Of a stretch of 64,000 nucleotides of DNA, positions 33,441 to 43,303 are shown in pieces. The stretch comes from Stenotrophomonas sp. 278 (GTDB taxonomy: Bacteria > Pseudomonadota > Gammaproteobacteria > Xanthomonadales > Xanthomonadaceae), in contig NZ_RHPP01000003.1 in the NCBI RefSeq assembly GCF_003935715.1, positions 1 through 64,000 of the forward strand, read 5' to 3'. The first letter of the stretch is position 1. Every line of letters begins with the position of its first letter. The notes beneath the pieces are model-generated. The model was not told where the DNA came from. It did not search any database and worked only from the letters and a program-made list of their open reading frames with translations. The translations under genes were made by a program, and so were the position numbers.

Positions 33441-33500
33441 TTCGTGGATGCTGCACTTTCGGTGCAGACATTTGGGGTGGGACGCAGCTGCTTGCAGGGT

Positions 33501-33538
33501 GTTGCTCATTAGGCGACAATCGTTGCCTAATGAGCAAC
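33501..33538. promoter_or_regulatory. Perfect 14-bp inverted repeat over the nucleotidyltransferase start codon
   Basis: GTTGCTCATTAGGC and GCCTAATGAGCAAC are exact inverted arms separated by 10 bases. The right arm includes the ATG at 33530. The placement suggests autoregulation by the winged-helix protein, or an RNA hairpin that hides the start codon. Confidence 0.65.
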
Positions 33539-34159
33539 ATTTCGCCCTTGATCGATGTTCTATTCCCGGCCACTCGTCAACAGGTGCTGGCTGTTCTGCT
33601 GCTGCAGCCGGATACCAGCTTTCACCTGCGCGAACTGGCAAGAATTATCGGGAGCCACGCAGGCACGCTCGGGCGTGAGCTCGATAAGCTCACCGAGTCT
33701 GGATTGCTGTTGCGAAGCGCACAGGGAAATCAGGTGCGCTATCGCGCGGATCGCTCATGCCTGCTGTTTGAAGAGCTGGCAACCATCTTTCGTAAGACCC
33801 ATGGCGCTGTGCCCGCGCTGCGTGCCGCGCTTGCACCGTTGAGTGCTGGTGTTTCCGTGGCTTGGATCTTCGGGTCGTTGGCACGCGGCGCAGAAGTGTC
33901 CGGCAGCGACATTGATCTGCTGGTGGTCGGAGACCTGGGATTCGTTGATCTGGTGCGGGCTGTCCATCCGGTCCAGGAACTTCTGCAACGGGAGGTCAAT
34001 CCGGTCTTGTACGCTCGGGAAGAATTCTTGCGAAGGCTGCACGCAGGCGACACGTTTGCAAGTGAGTTGCTCTCCAAGCCTAAGCTTCTCGTCGTAGGGG
34101 ACATGGATGACGTTGGAAAACTTGCTGGCAATCCGTCAGCTGCTGGAACACCAGGCTGA
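33530..34159 (+). CDS. Winged-helix plus MNT-type nucleotidyltransferase protein
   Basis: A 209-residue two-domain protein. Residues 1-75 form a winged helix (FHLRELARIIGSHAGTLGRE, LDKLTESGLLLR). Residues 95-200 are a minimal nucleotidyltransferase with GSLARGAEVSGSDIDLLVVG (G-S plus D-x-D). Such MNT proteins act as antitoxins of HEPN RNases by modifying them. The next frame starts 53 bases before this stop. The last dozen residues (after VVGDMDDVGKL) look non-native, consistent with rearrangement at the junction. The ATG at 33530 lies inside a perfect inverted repeat. Confidence 0.72.
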   Translation: MSNISPLIDVLFPATRQQVLAVLLLQPDTSFHLRELARIIGSHAGTLGRELDKLTESGLLLRSAQGNQVRYRADRSCLLFEELATIFRKTHGAVPALRAALAPLSAGVSVAWIFGSLARGAEVSGSDIDLLVVGDLGFVDLVRAVHPVQELLQREVNPVLYAREEFLRRLHAGDTFASELLSKPKLLVVGDMDDVGKLAGNPSAAGTPG

Positions 34160-34340
34160 CGCCGGCGCTACGTTCAGGGGTAACGTGCCTGTCAGGACCG
34201 TTGATGACTACAACGAGGCGATACGGCGGCTATCGGCTTGGTTCGATGATCCACCGGAGCGTGGAAGCGATGAGGGCAACGCGTTTGAAGCGTTGCTGAT
34301 GCGGGTCGCGGAGTACGAAAGCGAGCATTTTCCGATCTGA
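34107..34340 (+). pseudogene. Short chimeric remnant: HEPN-like start joined to HigA-like N-terminus
   Basis: A 77-residue frame. The first 19 residues (MTLENLLAIRQLLEHQADA) resemble the opening of HEPN proteins that usually follow wHTH-MNT genes. The rest (RTVDDYNEAIRRLSAWFDDP, then FEALLMRVAEYESEHFPI) resembles the N-terminal helix region of HigA-type antitoxins, but the helix-turn-helix that should follow is absent. It may be a deletion fusion of two toxin-antitoxin partners, or a small intact antitoxin. Calls are by eye from remembered family patterns. Confidence 0.45.
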
Positions 34341-34356
34341 GGTGGCTGGCCGTCGC

Positions 34357-34379
34357 AGCCACGCAGGGCGTGGCTCTAC
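34357..34379 (-). repeat. SMAG (GTAG) palindrome
   Basis: AGCCACG-CAGGG-CGTGGCT then CTAC, just past the chimeric remnant and about 100 bases before the operator of the 3-keto-glycoside operon. Confidence 0.85.
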
Positions 34380-34482
34380 GAAGTGGGATGCATCCCGAGC
34401 ATCCCGAGAGGGGCTGCATGGTGCCCCCAGCATGCATTTTTGTGCGCTGCGTCTTTCATTGGATCGATTTAGTGCCGTATGG

Positions 34483-34496
34483 TGCAATCGATTGCA
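34483..34496. promoter_or_regulatory. LacI-type operator of the plus-strand 3-keto-glycoside operon
   Basis: TGCAATCGATTGCA is a perfect 14-bp palindrome with a central CG. It lies 48 bases upstream of the first gene of the operon. The identical palindrome stands at 43225 before the partner operon and the LacI gene. A half-site-like GGATCGATTT lies 20 bases upstream. Confidence 0.8.
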
Positions 34497-34544
34497 TTGC
34501 AGTGAATCGTTGCGTTTGATACCGGTTGGGAGGCCGGTGGGCGA

Positions 34545-35441
<897 letters not shown>

Positions 35442-35470
35442 AATGATATCCACCCAGGTGAAGTAGACCC

Positions 35471-37159
35471 ATGGCAGACAATCATTACGACGCCATCGTT
35501 GTTGGCTCGGGAATCAGTGGCGGTTGGGCGGCAAAGGAACTGACCGAAAAAGGTCTCAAAGTGTTGATGCTGGAACGTGGTCGCAACATCGAGCACGTCA
35601 AGGACTACGTCAACGCGATGAAAGAGGCGTGGGACTTCCCGCACCGCAACCGGCCGACCCAGGCGATGAAGGCCGACTTCCCCGTGCTGATGCGCGACTA
35701 CGGCCTGGTCGAGAACCTTGAGGGCATGTGGGCCGACGAGAAGGACTCGCCCTACATCGAGACAAAGCGCTTCGACTGGTTCCGCGGCTATCACGTGGGT
35801 GGCCGTTCGCTGTTGTGGGGGCGGCAAAGCTATCGCTTCTCGGACCTGGATTTTGAGGCAAACAAGAAGGACGGCATCGCGACCGACTGGCCGATCCGCT
35901 ACGCCGACATCGCGCCCTGGTACGACCATGTGGAGAAGTTCGCCGGCATCGCCGGCACCCGCGAAGGGCTGGACGTGCTGCCAGATGGGCAGTTCCTGCC
36001 GCCGATCCCGTTGAACATCGTCGAGAAGGACGTGGCCGCGCGGATCAAGAAGGCCTTTGGCGGCACCCGCCACATGATTCACTCGCGCACCGCGAACATC
36101 ACCCAGCCGATGCCGGAGCAGGGGCGGGTCAACTGCCAGTACCGCAACAAGTGCATCCTCGGCTGCCCCTTCGGGGCCTACTTCTCGACCCAGGCTGCGA
36201 CGCTGCCGGCCGCAATGAAGACCGGCAATCTGACCCTGCGGCCGTTCTCGATCGTCAAGGAAGTGCTGTACGACAAGGACCGCAAGCGCGCGCGGGGCGT
36301 GGAAGTCATCGATGCCGAAACCGGCCAGACCTACCAGTACACCGCCAAGGTCATCTTCCTCAATGCCTCGTCGTTCAACTCGACCTGGATGCTGATGAAC
36401 TCGGCCACCGATATCTGGGAAGGCGGGCTGGGATCCTCGTCCGGCGAACTCGGCCACAACGTGATGGACCATCACTTCGGGGCCGGTGCCTCCGGTCGCG
36501 TCGAAGGCTATGACGACAAATACTACTTCGGGCGTCGCCCCTGTGGGTTCTACGTTCCGCGCTTCCGCAACGTCACCGCGGATGACAAACGTGGCTATCG
36601 ACGCGGTTTCGGCTACCAGGGCGGTGCCAGCCGCAATGGCTGGTCGCGCGAGATCGCCGAGATGAACATCGGGGCCGACCTGAAAGAAGCGCTGACCGTG
36701 CCGGGCGATTGGCGCATCGGCATGACCGGCTTCGGCGAGATGCTGCCGCATCACGACAACACGATCCGACTGGACAAGGACAAGAAGGACAAGTGGGGCC
36801 TGCCGGTGTTGGCGATGGACGTCTCCATGCGCACCAACGAGCTGGCGATGCGCAAGGACATGGCCACCGATGCGGCCGAGATGCTGGAGGCCGCGGGCGT
36901 AAAGGACGTGCAGACGTTCGACAACGACTACGCCCCGGGCAAGGGCATCCACGAGATGGGTACCGCGCGCATGGGCCGTGATCGCAAAAGCTCGGTGCTG
37001 AACCAGCACAACCAGGTCTGGGATGCGCCGAACGTCTATGTGACCGATGGGGCCTGCATGACCTCCAGCGCCTGCGTGAATCCTTCACTGACCTACATGG
37101 CATTGACCGCCCGCGCCGCCGACCATGCGGTGCGCGAACTGAAAGCGGGGAACCTGTAA
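35471..37159 (+). CDS. GMC-family FAD dehydrogenase, glucoside 3-dehydrogenase catalytic subunit type
   Basis: A 562-residue flavoprotein: FAD-binding AIVVGSGISGGWAAKEL (residues 8-24), LERGRN, the GMC segment GGRSLLWGRQSYRFSD, a cysteine-rich CQYRNKCILGCPFGAY and the C-terminal GMC signature with ACVNPSLTYMALTARAADH. It matches the large subunit of bacterial glucoside 3-dehydrogenases, which oxidise C3-OH of glucosides and disaccharides. It has no signal peptide and should be carried out by the Tat signal of its partner, whose ATG overlaps its stop by one base. Substrate range cannot be read from sequence. Confidence 0.88.
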   Translation: MADNHYDAIVVGSGISGGWAAKELTEKGLKVLMLERGRNIEHVKDYVNAMKEAWDFPHRNRPTQAMKADFPVLMRDYGLVENLEGMWADEKDSPYIETKRFDWFRGYHVGGRSLLWGRQSYRFSDLDFEANKKDGIATDWPIRYADIAPWYDHVEKFAGIAGTREGLDVLPDGQFLPPIPLNIVEKDVAARIKKAFGGTRHMIHSRTANITQPMPEQGRVNCQYRNKCILGCPFGAYFSTQAATLPAAMKTGNLTLRPFSIVKEVLYDKDRKRARGVEVIDAETGQTYQYTAKVIFLNASSFNSTWMLMNSATDIWEGGLGSSSGELGHNVMDHHFGAGASGRVEGYDDKYYFGRRPCGFYVPRFRNVTADDKRGYRRGFGYQGGASRNGWSREIAEMNIGADLKEALTVPGDWRIGMTGFGEMLPHHDNTIRLDKDKKDKWGLPVLAMDVSMRTNELAMRKDMATDAAEMLEAAGVKDVQTFDNDYAPGKGIHEMGTARMGRDRKSSVLNQHNQVWDAPNVYVTDGACMTSSACVNPSLTYMALTARAADHAVRELKAGNL

Positions 37160-37734
37160 TGGAGCGTCGCGAACTTTTGAAGATGATTGTCGCCGCCACC
37201 GGTGCAGCCATGATCGGCCTGCCGGCGCTGGCCAGCGGGCAGGCACCGGCGGCGGGCGCGAAGGCCGCCTTCTCGGCCGCTGACATCGCCCTGATGGACG
37301 AGATTGCCGATACCATCCTGCCGCGGACCAAAACACCCGGTGCCAAGGACACCGGCATTGGTGCCTTCATGGCGACGTTCGTGGCCGACTGTTACACCGC
37401 GCAGCAGCAGGCCACGTTCCGTGCGGGTTTGGCTGACATAGACAAACGGGCCGGCGGGCAGTTCGTCTCGCTCGCCCCGCAGGCCCGTACCGAGCTTCTG
37501 CGCGCGGTGGATGCGGATGCGAAGAAGCACGCAGCCGTCAGCACTGGTCCCAGCAACGCGGAGTCAGCGGAAGCAAAGGCGCATTACTTCACCATGCTCA
37601 AGCAGCTGACCATCTTCGGCTTCTTCACCTCGAAGATCGGCGCAACCGAGGTGCTGCAGTACGTCGCCGTTCCCGGCCGCTACGACGGGGACGTGGCTTA
37701 TGTCCCCGGTACGGCAGCCTGGGCGACCGGCTGA
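37159..37734 (+). CDS. Dehydrogenase small subunit (gluconate 2-dehydrogenase subunit 3 family)
   Basis: A 191-residue partner of the GMC enzyme. MERRELLKMIVAATGAAMIG is a Tat signal that can export the folded complex. The body (AADIALMDEIADTILPRTKT, GIGAFMATFVADCYT, MLKQLTIFGFFTSKIGATEV) matches the gluconate 2-dehydrogenase subunit 3 family. It is coupled to the upstream gene by a TAATG overlap. It also likely stabilises FAD binding and docks the electron acceptor; this comes from the family. Confidence 0.88.
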   Translation: MERRELLKMIVAATGAAMIGLPALASGQAPAAGAKAAFSAADIALMDEIADTILPRTKTPGAKDTGIGAFMATFVADCYTAQQQATFRAGLADIDKRAGGQFVSLAPQARTELLRAVDADAKKHAAVSTGPSNAESAEAKAHYFTMLKQLTIFGFFTSKIGATEVLQYVAVPGRYDGDVAYVPGTAAWATG

Positions 37735-37777
37735 CAGATCCCAACCATTCGTCAATTGACTGCAAATCAGGAACACG

Positions 37778-38521
37778 ATGACCCGACCCCTTCTGATGGC
37801 GGCCTGCCTGCTGGCGGCCGCCCCTGCATTGGCTGCACCCAAAGGCGATCCCGCGCGCGATCCCGCGACGACCGAAGCCTGGACGCCCGAACCTGCCATC
37901 GTGGCCACGCCGCCGGGCGGCGCACCCTCTGACGCGATCGTGCTGTTCGATGGCAAAGACACATCCGCCTGGGAGGCGGAGCAGGGTGGTCGCGTGCCCT
38001 GGACCGTGGCCCACGGCGCGATGACGGTGGTGCCGGGCAGCAAGGGCATCCGTACCCGCGAGAAGTTCTGCGACATCCAGTTGCACGTCGAGTGGCGCAG
38101 CCCGACGGAAACGAAGGGCTTTGAAGGCCAGGACCGTGGCAACAGCGGCATCTTCCTGCAGGAGTTGTATGAGCTGCAGGTGCTCGACAGCTACAGGAAC
38201 CCCACCTATGCCAATGGCCAGGCCGGCTCGATCTACAAGCAGGCCATGCCACTGGCGAATGCCTCGCGCCCTCCGGGCGAGTGGCAGACCTACGATGTCA
38301 TCTGGAAGGCCCCGCGCTTTTCACCGGGCGGTGGCCTGATCTCACCGGCCCGCATCACCGTGCTGCACAACGGCGTGCTGGTACAGAACGACACCGTGGT
38401 GTCCGGCAAGACCGAGTACATCGGCGCACCCTCGTACGCCCCCCACGACTGCGCGCCCCTTTACCTGCAGGAACACGCCTCCAAGGTCAGCTACCGCAAC
38501 ATCTGGGTACGCAAGCTCTAA
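37778..38521 (+). CDS. DUF1080 / 3-keto-disaccharide hydrolase-type exported protein
   Basis: A 247-residue protein with a Sec signal (MTRPLLMAACLLAAAPALAA). The fold signature is IVLFDGKDTSAWEA, FCDIQLHVEWRSP, RGNSGIFLQELYELQVLDSY, GEWQTYDVIWKAPRF and SYRNIWVRKL: the DUF1080 concanavalin-like domain now linked to 3-keto-disaccharide hydrolysis. It is the last gene of the plus-strand operon. Together with the dehydrogenase it suggests that disaccharides or glycosides are first oxidised at C3 and then split in the periplasm. Confidence 0.87.
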   Translation: MTRPLLMAACLLAAAPALAAPKGDPARDPATTEAWTPEPAIVATPPGGAPSDAIVLFDGKDTSAWEAEQGGRVPWTVAHGAMTVVPGSKGIRTREKFCDIQLHVEWRSPTETKGFEGQDRGNSGIFLQELYELQVLDSYRNPTYANGQAGSIYKQAMPLANASRPPGEWQTYDVIWKAPRFSPGGGLISPARITVLHNGVLVQNDTVVSGKTEYIGAPSYAPHDCAPLYLQEHASKVSYRNIWVRKL

Positions 38522-38531
38522 AGAGAACCCC

Positions 38532-38554
38532 GTAGAGCCACGCCCTGCGTGGCT
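38532..38554 (+). repeat. SMAG (GTAG) palindrome between convergent operons
   Basis: GTAG head plus AGCCACG-CCCTG-CGTGGCT. It is the only element in the 49-base gap where the two 3-keto-glycoside operons meet, so it may act as a bidirectional transcription stop. Confidence 0.85.
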
Positions 38555-38570
38555 TCGCGGTGCCGGACTA

Positions 38571-38867
38571 CTACTTGGCCAGATACGCGGCCAAATCATC
38601 AATCTCCTGCGACGACAATTGCGCAAACGGCGGCATCAACCCACCGCCTTTCCTGATCTTCTCCTTGATCTGCGCCGCATCCAGCCTTTTGCTCACATCG
38701 GTAAGCGCAGGAAACGTCGGCGGCACCCCAGCCCGATTCGCCCCATGGCAGGCCACGCAATGCACGCTGTAGAGCTTCTCGCCCGCCGCCGGATCCTCCT
38801 TGGACCACGCGGCAGGTGCCAGCATCGAACCACACAGCGCTACAGCAGACATCAGCATCACTTTCAC
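38571..38867 (-). CDS. Exported monohaem cytochrome c
   Basis: A 98-residue class I cytochrome c with a signal peptide (residues 1-22). CVACH (37-41) is the haem attachment site and Met78 in GGLMPPF the likely axial ligand. It is the last gene of the minus-strand operon. Glucoside 3-dehydrogenases pass electrons to a cytochrome c, so this is the probable acceptor for the GMC complex encoded on the other strand. Confidence 0.9.
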   Translation of the reverse strand: MKVMLMSAVALCGSMLAPAAWSKEDPAAGEKLYSVHCVACHGANRAGVPPTFPALTDVSKRLDAAQIKEKIRKGGGLMPPFAQLSSQEIDDLAAYLAK

Positions 38868-38887
38868 AACACAAACTCCTTCGCTTG

Positions 38888-39754
38888 CTAGCGCTTTGCG
38901 CGGGCGGGCAGGGTGGTGGTCAGGTGTTCACGCAGGTACTCGGCCCCGGTGTTGATGATGGTGGCCGGGTCACGCGGCTGGTCATGCTCGACGATATACC
39001 ACTGCACCTTGGCATCGCCGGCGGCTGGCAGAATCACGCTCCAGTCGAGTACGCCCTGGCCAACGGCGGCGAATCCGCCTTCTTCCTTGTTCTGGCCCGC
39101 TGGCGCGTTGTCCTTGGCGTGCACGGCGAACATGCGGCCATTGAATTTCTTCAGCATCACGGCGGGGTCGTAACCCGCACGTGCCACCCAGGCCAGGTCC
39201 AGTTCGGTCTGCAGGTCGGGGCCGGCCGCAGCGAACAGCAGTTCCAGCCCGGTTTTGCCGTCGTAGTCGACCAGCTCGAAGTCGTGGTTGTGGTAGGCCA
39301 GATGCATGCCCTGGGCCTTCACCTTTGCTGCGAGCTGGCCGAGTTCCTTGCCCAGCGCGGTCCAGCCGGCCGCATCCTTCGGGCGGTCATTTTCGTTCAG
39401 ATACGGCACGACCAGCGTGGTGTTTCCGATCGCACGATTGAAGGCGATTGCGCTGTCCAGATCCTTGCGCAGGTCCGCCAGCTGCGTATGCGACGAGATC
39501 GCCTTGATTGAATAGCGGTCCAGAAGCTGCTTGAGCTCCGCAGCGCTGACGTTCTGCGTGCCCACGGTTTCCACCGCGTGCACGCCGGCATCGTGGACGA
39601 TCTTCAACTGCTGGTCGAGCGAGCCGGCATTGCGCAGCGTGTACATCTGCACCGCGATGGGTTTCTGCGCGCTGGTGACGTCGGCGGCGAAAGCGGGCAG
39701 GGCGGCAAGCAACAGCAGCGCGAGGGTGGTGGTCCGGCGTGTACGGGTCTTCAT
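38888..39754 (-). CDS. Exported TIM-barrel sugar isomerase/epimerase-like protein
   Basis: A 288-residue protein with a Sec signal (MKTRTRRTTTLALLLLAALP, cut near AFAAD). The barrel shows IAVQMYTLRN, GVHAVETVG, LAYHNHDFELVDY, ELDLAWVARAGYD, MFAVHAKDNAP and WYIVEHDQP, with the metal-site Glu, Asp and His of the sugar phosphate isomerase/epimerase family. GGAG precedes the ATG at 39754; the longer frame upstream overlaps the Gfo/Idh gene. It is likely periplasmic and a second processing enzyme for 3-keto products. Confidence 0.82.
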   Translation of the reverse strand: MKTRTRRTTTLALLLLAALPAFAADVTSAQKPIAVQMYTLRNAGSLDQQLKIVHDAGVHAVETVGTQNVSAAELKQLLDRYSIKAISSHTQLADLRKDLDSAIAFNRAIGNTTLVVPYLNENDRPKDAAGWTALGKELGQLAAKVKAQGMHLAYHNHDFELVDYDGKTGLELLFAAAGPDLQTELDLAWVARAGYDPAVMLKKFNGRMFAVHAKDNAPAGQNKEEGGFAAVGQGVLDWSVILPAAGDAKVQWYIVEHDQPRDPATIINTGAEYLREHLTTTLPARAKR

Positions 39755-39773
39755 CAAGCACTCCTGCTGGAAT

Positions 39774-40898
<1,125 letters not shown>

Positions 40899-40910
40899 CG
40901 GTGTGTGTCC

Positions 40911-42128
40911 TCAGGGTGCGGTGGAGGTGGCCGCCACGACCGGCCGGTCGCGGAACAGCAGCAGGAAGGCGATCAGCACCAGCAGCGCGACGCCGGCCGG
41001 GAACAGCCAGATCTTTTCCCAGTCCGGACCGGCGGCGGTGGTGTAGTGCTCGACCACCGCGCCGGACAGGAAGGTGCCGATCAGCATGCCTACGCCATAG
41101 GTGGCCAGGGTGATGAAGCCCTGCGCGCTGCTCCGTGCGTCAGGCCCAGCATGCGCGTCGGTATAGATCTGCCCGGTGACGAAGAAGAAGTCGTAGCAGA
41201 TGCCGTGCAGCACGATGCCGATCACCAGCAGCGAGAACGCGCTGCCGGCATCGCCATAGGCGAACATCACATAGCGCACCACCCACGCGGCCATGCCCAC
41301 CGCCAGCATGGTTTTCACGCCCAGCCGCACAAACAGGAACGGCATCGCCAGCATCAGCAGCACTTCGGAGACCTGGCCCAGCGACTGCAGGCCGGCCGCG
41401 CCGCGCACGCCCAGGTCGTTGAGGTACGGGTTGGTGAAGTTGTAGTAGAACGCCAACGGAATGCAGATGGCGATGGAGGCCAGGAAGAACACCAGGTACG
41501 AACGCGACTTCAGCAGGCGCAGCGAGTCCAGTCCGAGGATCTTGCCCAGCCCGGCATCACGCTGCTGTGCCAGCGGCGGCGTGTGCGGCAGGGAGAACGC
41601 GTACAGGCCCAGCAGCAGCGACGCCAGCGCCGCCATCTGGAAGGTCAGCTCCAGCCGATGCGCCTGCTCCCAGCCCAACCAGCCGATCAACACCCCGGCC
41701 ACGATCCAGCCGACGCTGCCGGCCACCCGCACCAGCGGGAACTGCTTCTCCGGCGACTGCATGTGCCGCATCGCCACGCTGTTGGCCAGCGCCAGGGTGG
41801 GCATGAACAGCAGCATGTACCCCATGACACAGGCGAAGAACGTGTTGAAGTCGCTGGCCGTGGACGCAAACCACATCAGCACCGCACCGGCCAGATGCAG
41901 CACCCCGAGAATGCGCTGCGCCGCAAAGTAGCGATCCGCGATCAGGCCGACCAGGAACGGGGCGACGATGGCACCGATGGACTGGCTGAGAAACGCGGTG
42001 GCCACCTGGCTGGCGCTGGCCTGAAGCGGGCCCTGCACCAGATACGTGCCCAGGGTGACGAACCAGGCTCCCCAGATGAAGAACTGCAGAAACATCATCG
42101 CGCCCAAGCGCGACATGGTGTGCGTCAT
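40911..42128 (-). CDS. MFS permease of the nucleoside:H+ symporter (NupG-like) family
   Basis: A 405-residue inner-membrane protein with about 12 transmembrane segments. FLQFFIWGAWFVTLGTYL and GPLQASASQVATAFLSQSIG at the start, then PFLVGLIADRYFAAQRILG, mark the NHS family. In this operon nucleosides are unlikely cargo; a 3-keto-sugar or glucoside is the better guess. The ATG at 42128 is preceded by CCTGGGAGGGG, the same leader motif as the GH97 and TonB-receptor genes. It is the second gene of the minus-strand operon. Confidence 0.85.
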   Translation of the reverse strand: MTHTMSRLGAMMFLQFFIWGAWFVTLGTYLVQGPLQASASQVATAFLSQSIGAIVAPFLVGLIADRYFAAQRILGVLHLAGAVLMWFASTASDFNTFFACVMGYMLLFMPTLALANSVAMRHMQSPEKQFPLVRVAGSVGWIVAGVLIGWLGWEQAHRLELTFQMAALASLLLGLYAFSLPHTPPLAQQRDAGLGKILGLDSLRLLKSRSYLVFFLASIAICIPLAFYYNFTNPYLNDLGVRGAAGLQSLGQVSEVLLMLAMPFLFVRLGVKTMLAVGMAAWVVRYVMFAYGDAGSAFSLLVIGIVLHGICYDFFFVTGQIYTDAHAGPDARSSAQGFITLATYGVGMLIGTFLSGAVVEHYTTAAGPDWEKIWLFPAGVALLVLIAFLLLFRDRPVVAATSTAP

Positions 42129-42155
42129 GGCTACCCCTCCCAGGGCGGTAATGGC

Positions 42156-43208
42156 TTAGATTCCCAGCATGTGGCGCAGTGATTCACGGTCGGTGCCGCT
42201 GTTGGCGAAGTCGTCGAAGGCGCGTTCGGTGACCCGGATGAGATGGTCGCGGATGAACGCAGCGCCCTCGCGCGCGCCGTCTTCCGGGTGCTTCAGGCAG
42301 CACTCCCATTCCAGCACCGCCCAGCCCGGGAAGTCGTACTGCGCGAACTTCGAGAAGATCGCCTTGAAGTCGATCTGGCCGTCGCCCAGCGAACGGAACC
42401 GCCCGGGACGATCAATCCAGTCCTGATACCCACCGTACACGCCACTGCGCGCGCTGGGACGGTACTCCGCGTCCTTGACGTGGAAGATGCCGATGCGCGC
42501 GTGGTAGCGGTCGATGAAGCCCAGGTAGTCCATCTGCTGCAGCAGCAGATGGCTGGGGTCATAGAGAATCTTGGCGCGGGGATGATGGTCGACCACGTCG
42601 AGGAAGCGCTCGAAGGTCGCGCCGTCATGCAGGTCCTCGCCCGGGTGGATCTCGAAGCACAGGTCCACGCCGCATTCGTCGAAGGTGTCCAGAATCGGCC
42701 GCCAGCGCCGCCCCAGTTCGGCGAAGGCTTCATCCACCAGGCCCGGTGGGCGCTGCGGCCAGGGATAGAAGTAAGGCCAGGCCAGCGCCCCGGAGAAGGT
42801 GGCATGCGCGGTCAGGCCAAGGCGCTGGCTGGCCTTGGCGGCCAGTTTCAGCTGCTCAACCGCCCAGGCCTGACGGGCGGCCGGATCGCCGCGCTTGTCC
42901 TGCGGTGCGAATCCGTCGAACAGACTGTCATAGGCAGGATGCACCGCGACCAGCTGGCCCTGCAGGTGAGTGGACAGTTCGGTGATCTGCATGCCGTGCC
43001 CGGCCAGCATGCCGGCGACGTCGTCGCAGTAGGTCTGGCTGCGTGCGGCCTCGGCCAGGTCGAACAGGTGAGGGGCGCTGGTCGGCACTTGTACGCCAGA
43101 ATAGCCCAGCCCCGCGGCCCATCCGGCCAGCGTGTCGAGCCGATCAAAAGGAGCTGTGTCGCCGATGAACTGTGCCAGGAACAGTGCCGGGCCCTTGAGC
43201 GTCTTCAA
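42156..43208 (-). CDS. Cytoplasmic sugar phosphate isomerase/epimerase-like protein
   Basis: A 350-residue TIM-barrel protein: KTLKGPALFLAQFIGD, LGYSGVQVPT, LTAHATFSG, VDLCFEIHPGEDLHD, KILYDPSHLLLQQMDY, RIGIFHVKDAEY and VLEWECCLKHP supply the family metal ligands. There is no signal peptide. I choose the TTG at 43208, since it gives the conserved MKTLKGPAL opening and has GAGGG 8 bases upstream; the further frame would begin inside the operator. It is the first gene of the minus-strand operon. The family includes enzymes acting on 3-keto-sugars, but the step is not known. Confidence 0.82.
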   Translation of the reverse strand: MKTLKGPALFLAQFIGDTAPFDRLDTLAGWAAGLGYSGVQVPTSAPHLFDLAEAARSQTYCDDVAGMLAGHGMQITELSTHLQGQLVAVHPAYDSLFDGFAPQDKRGDPAARQAWAVEQLKLAAKASQRLGLTAHATFSGALAWPYFYPWPQRPPGLVDEAFAELGRRWRPILDTFDECGVDLCFEIHPGEDLHDGATFERFLDVVDHHPRAKILYDPSHLLLQQMDYLGFIDRYHARIGIFHVKDAEYRPSARSGVYGGYQDWIDRPGRFRSLGDGQIDFKAIFSKFAQYDFPGWAVLEWECCLKHPEDGAREGAAFIRDHLIRVTERAFDDFANSGTDRESLRHMLGI

Positions 43209-43224
43209 CGTGTTTCGCCCTCGA

Positions 43225-43238
43225 TGCAATCGATTGCA
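43225..43238. promoter_or_regulatory. LacI-type operator shared by the minus-strand operon and the LacI gene
   Basis: TGCAATCGATTGCA, identical to the site at 34483. It ends 17 bases from the isomerase TTG and 66 bases from the LacI ATG, so it can repress the operon and autoregulate the repressor. Confidence 0.82.
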
Positions 43239-43303
43239 TTATCCTAGCAGCGCCTCCCGCAAGACCTGTTGTGCAGTGCACAGCGGCAGAAGGAACTGAC
43301 CTC

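Noticed and set aside
40911-42128. Nucleoside transporter as the literal function of the NHS permease
   Set aside because: The family is right, but every neighbour acts on sugars or glycosides; nucleoside cargo is not supported by context.
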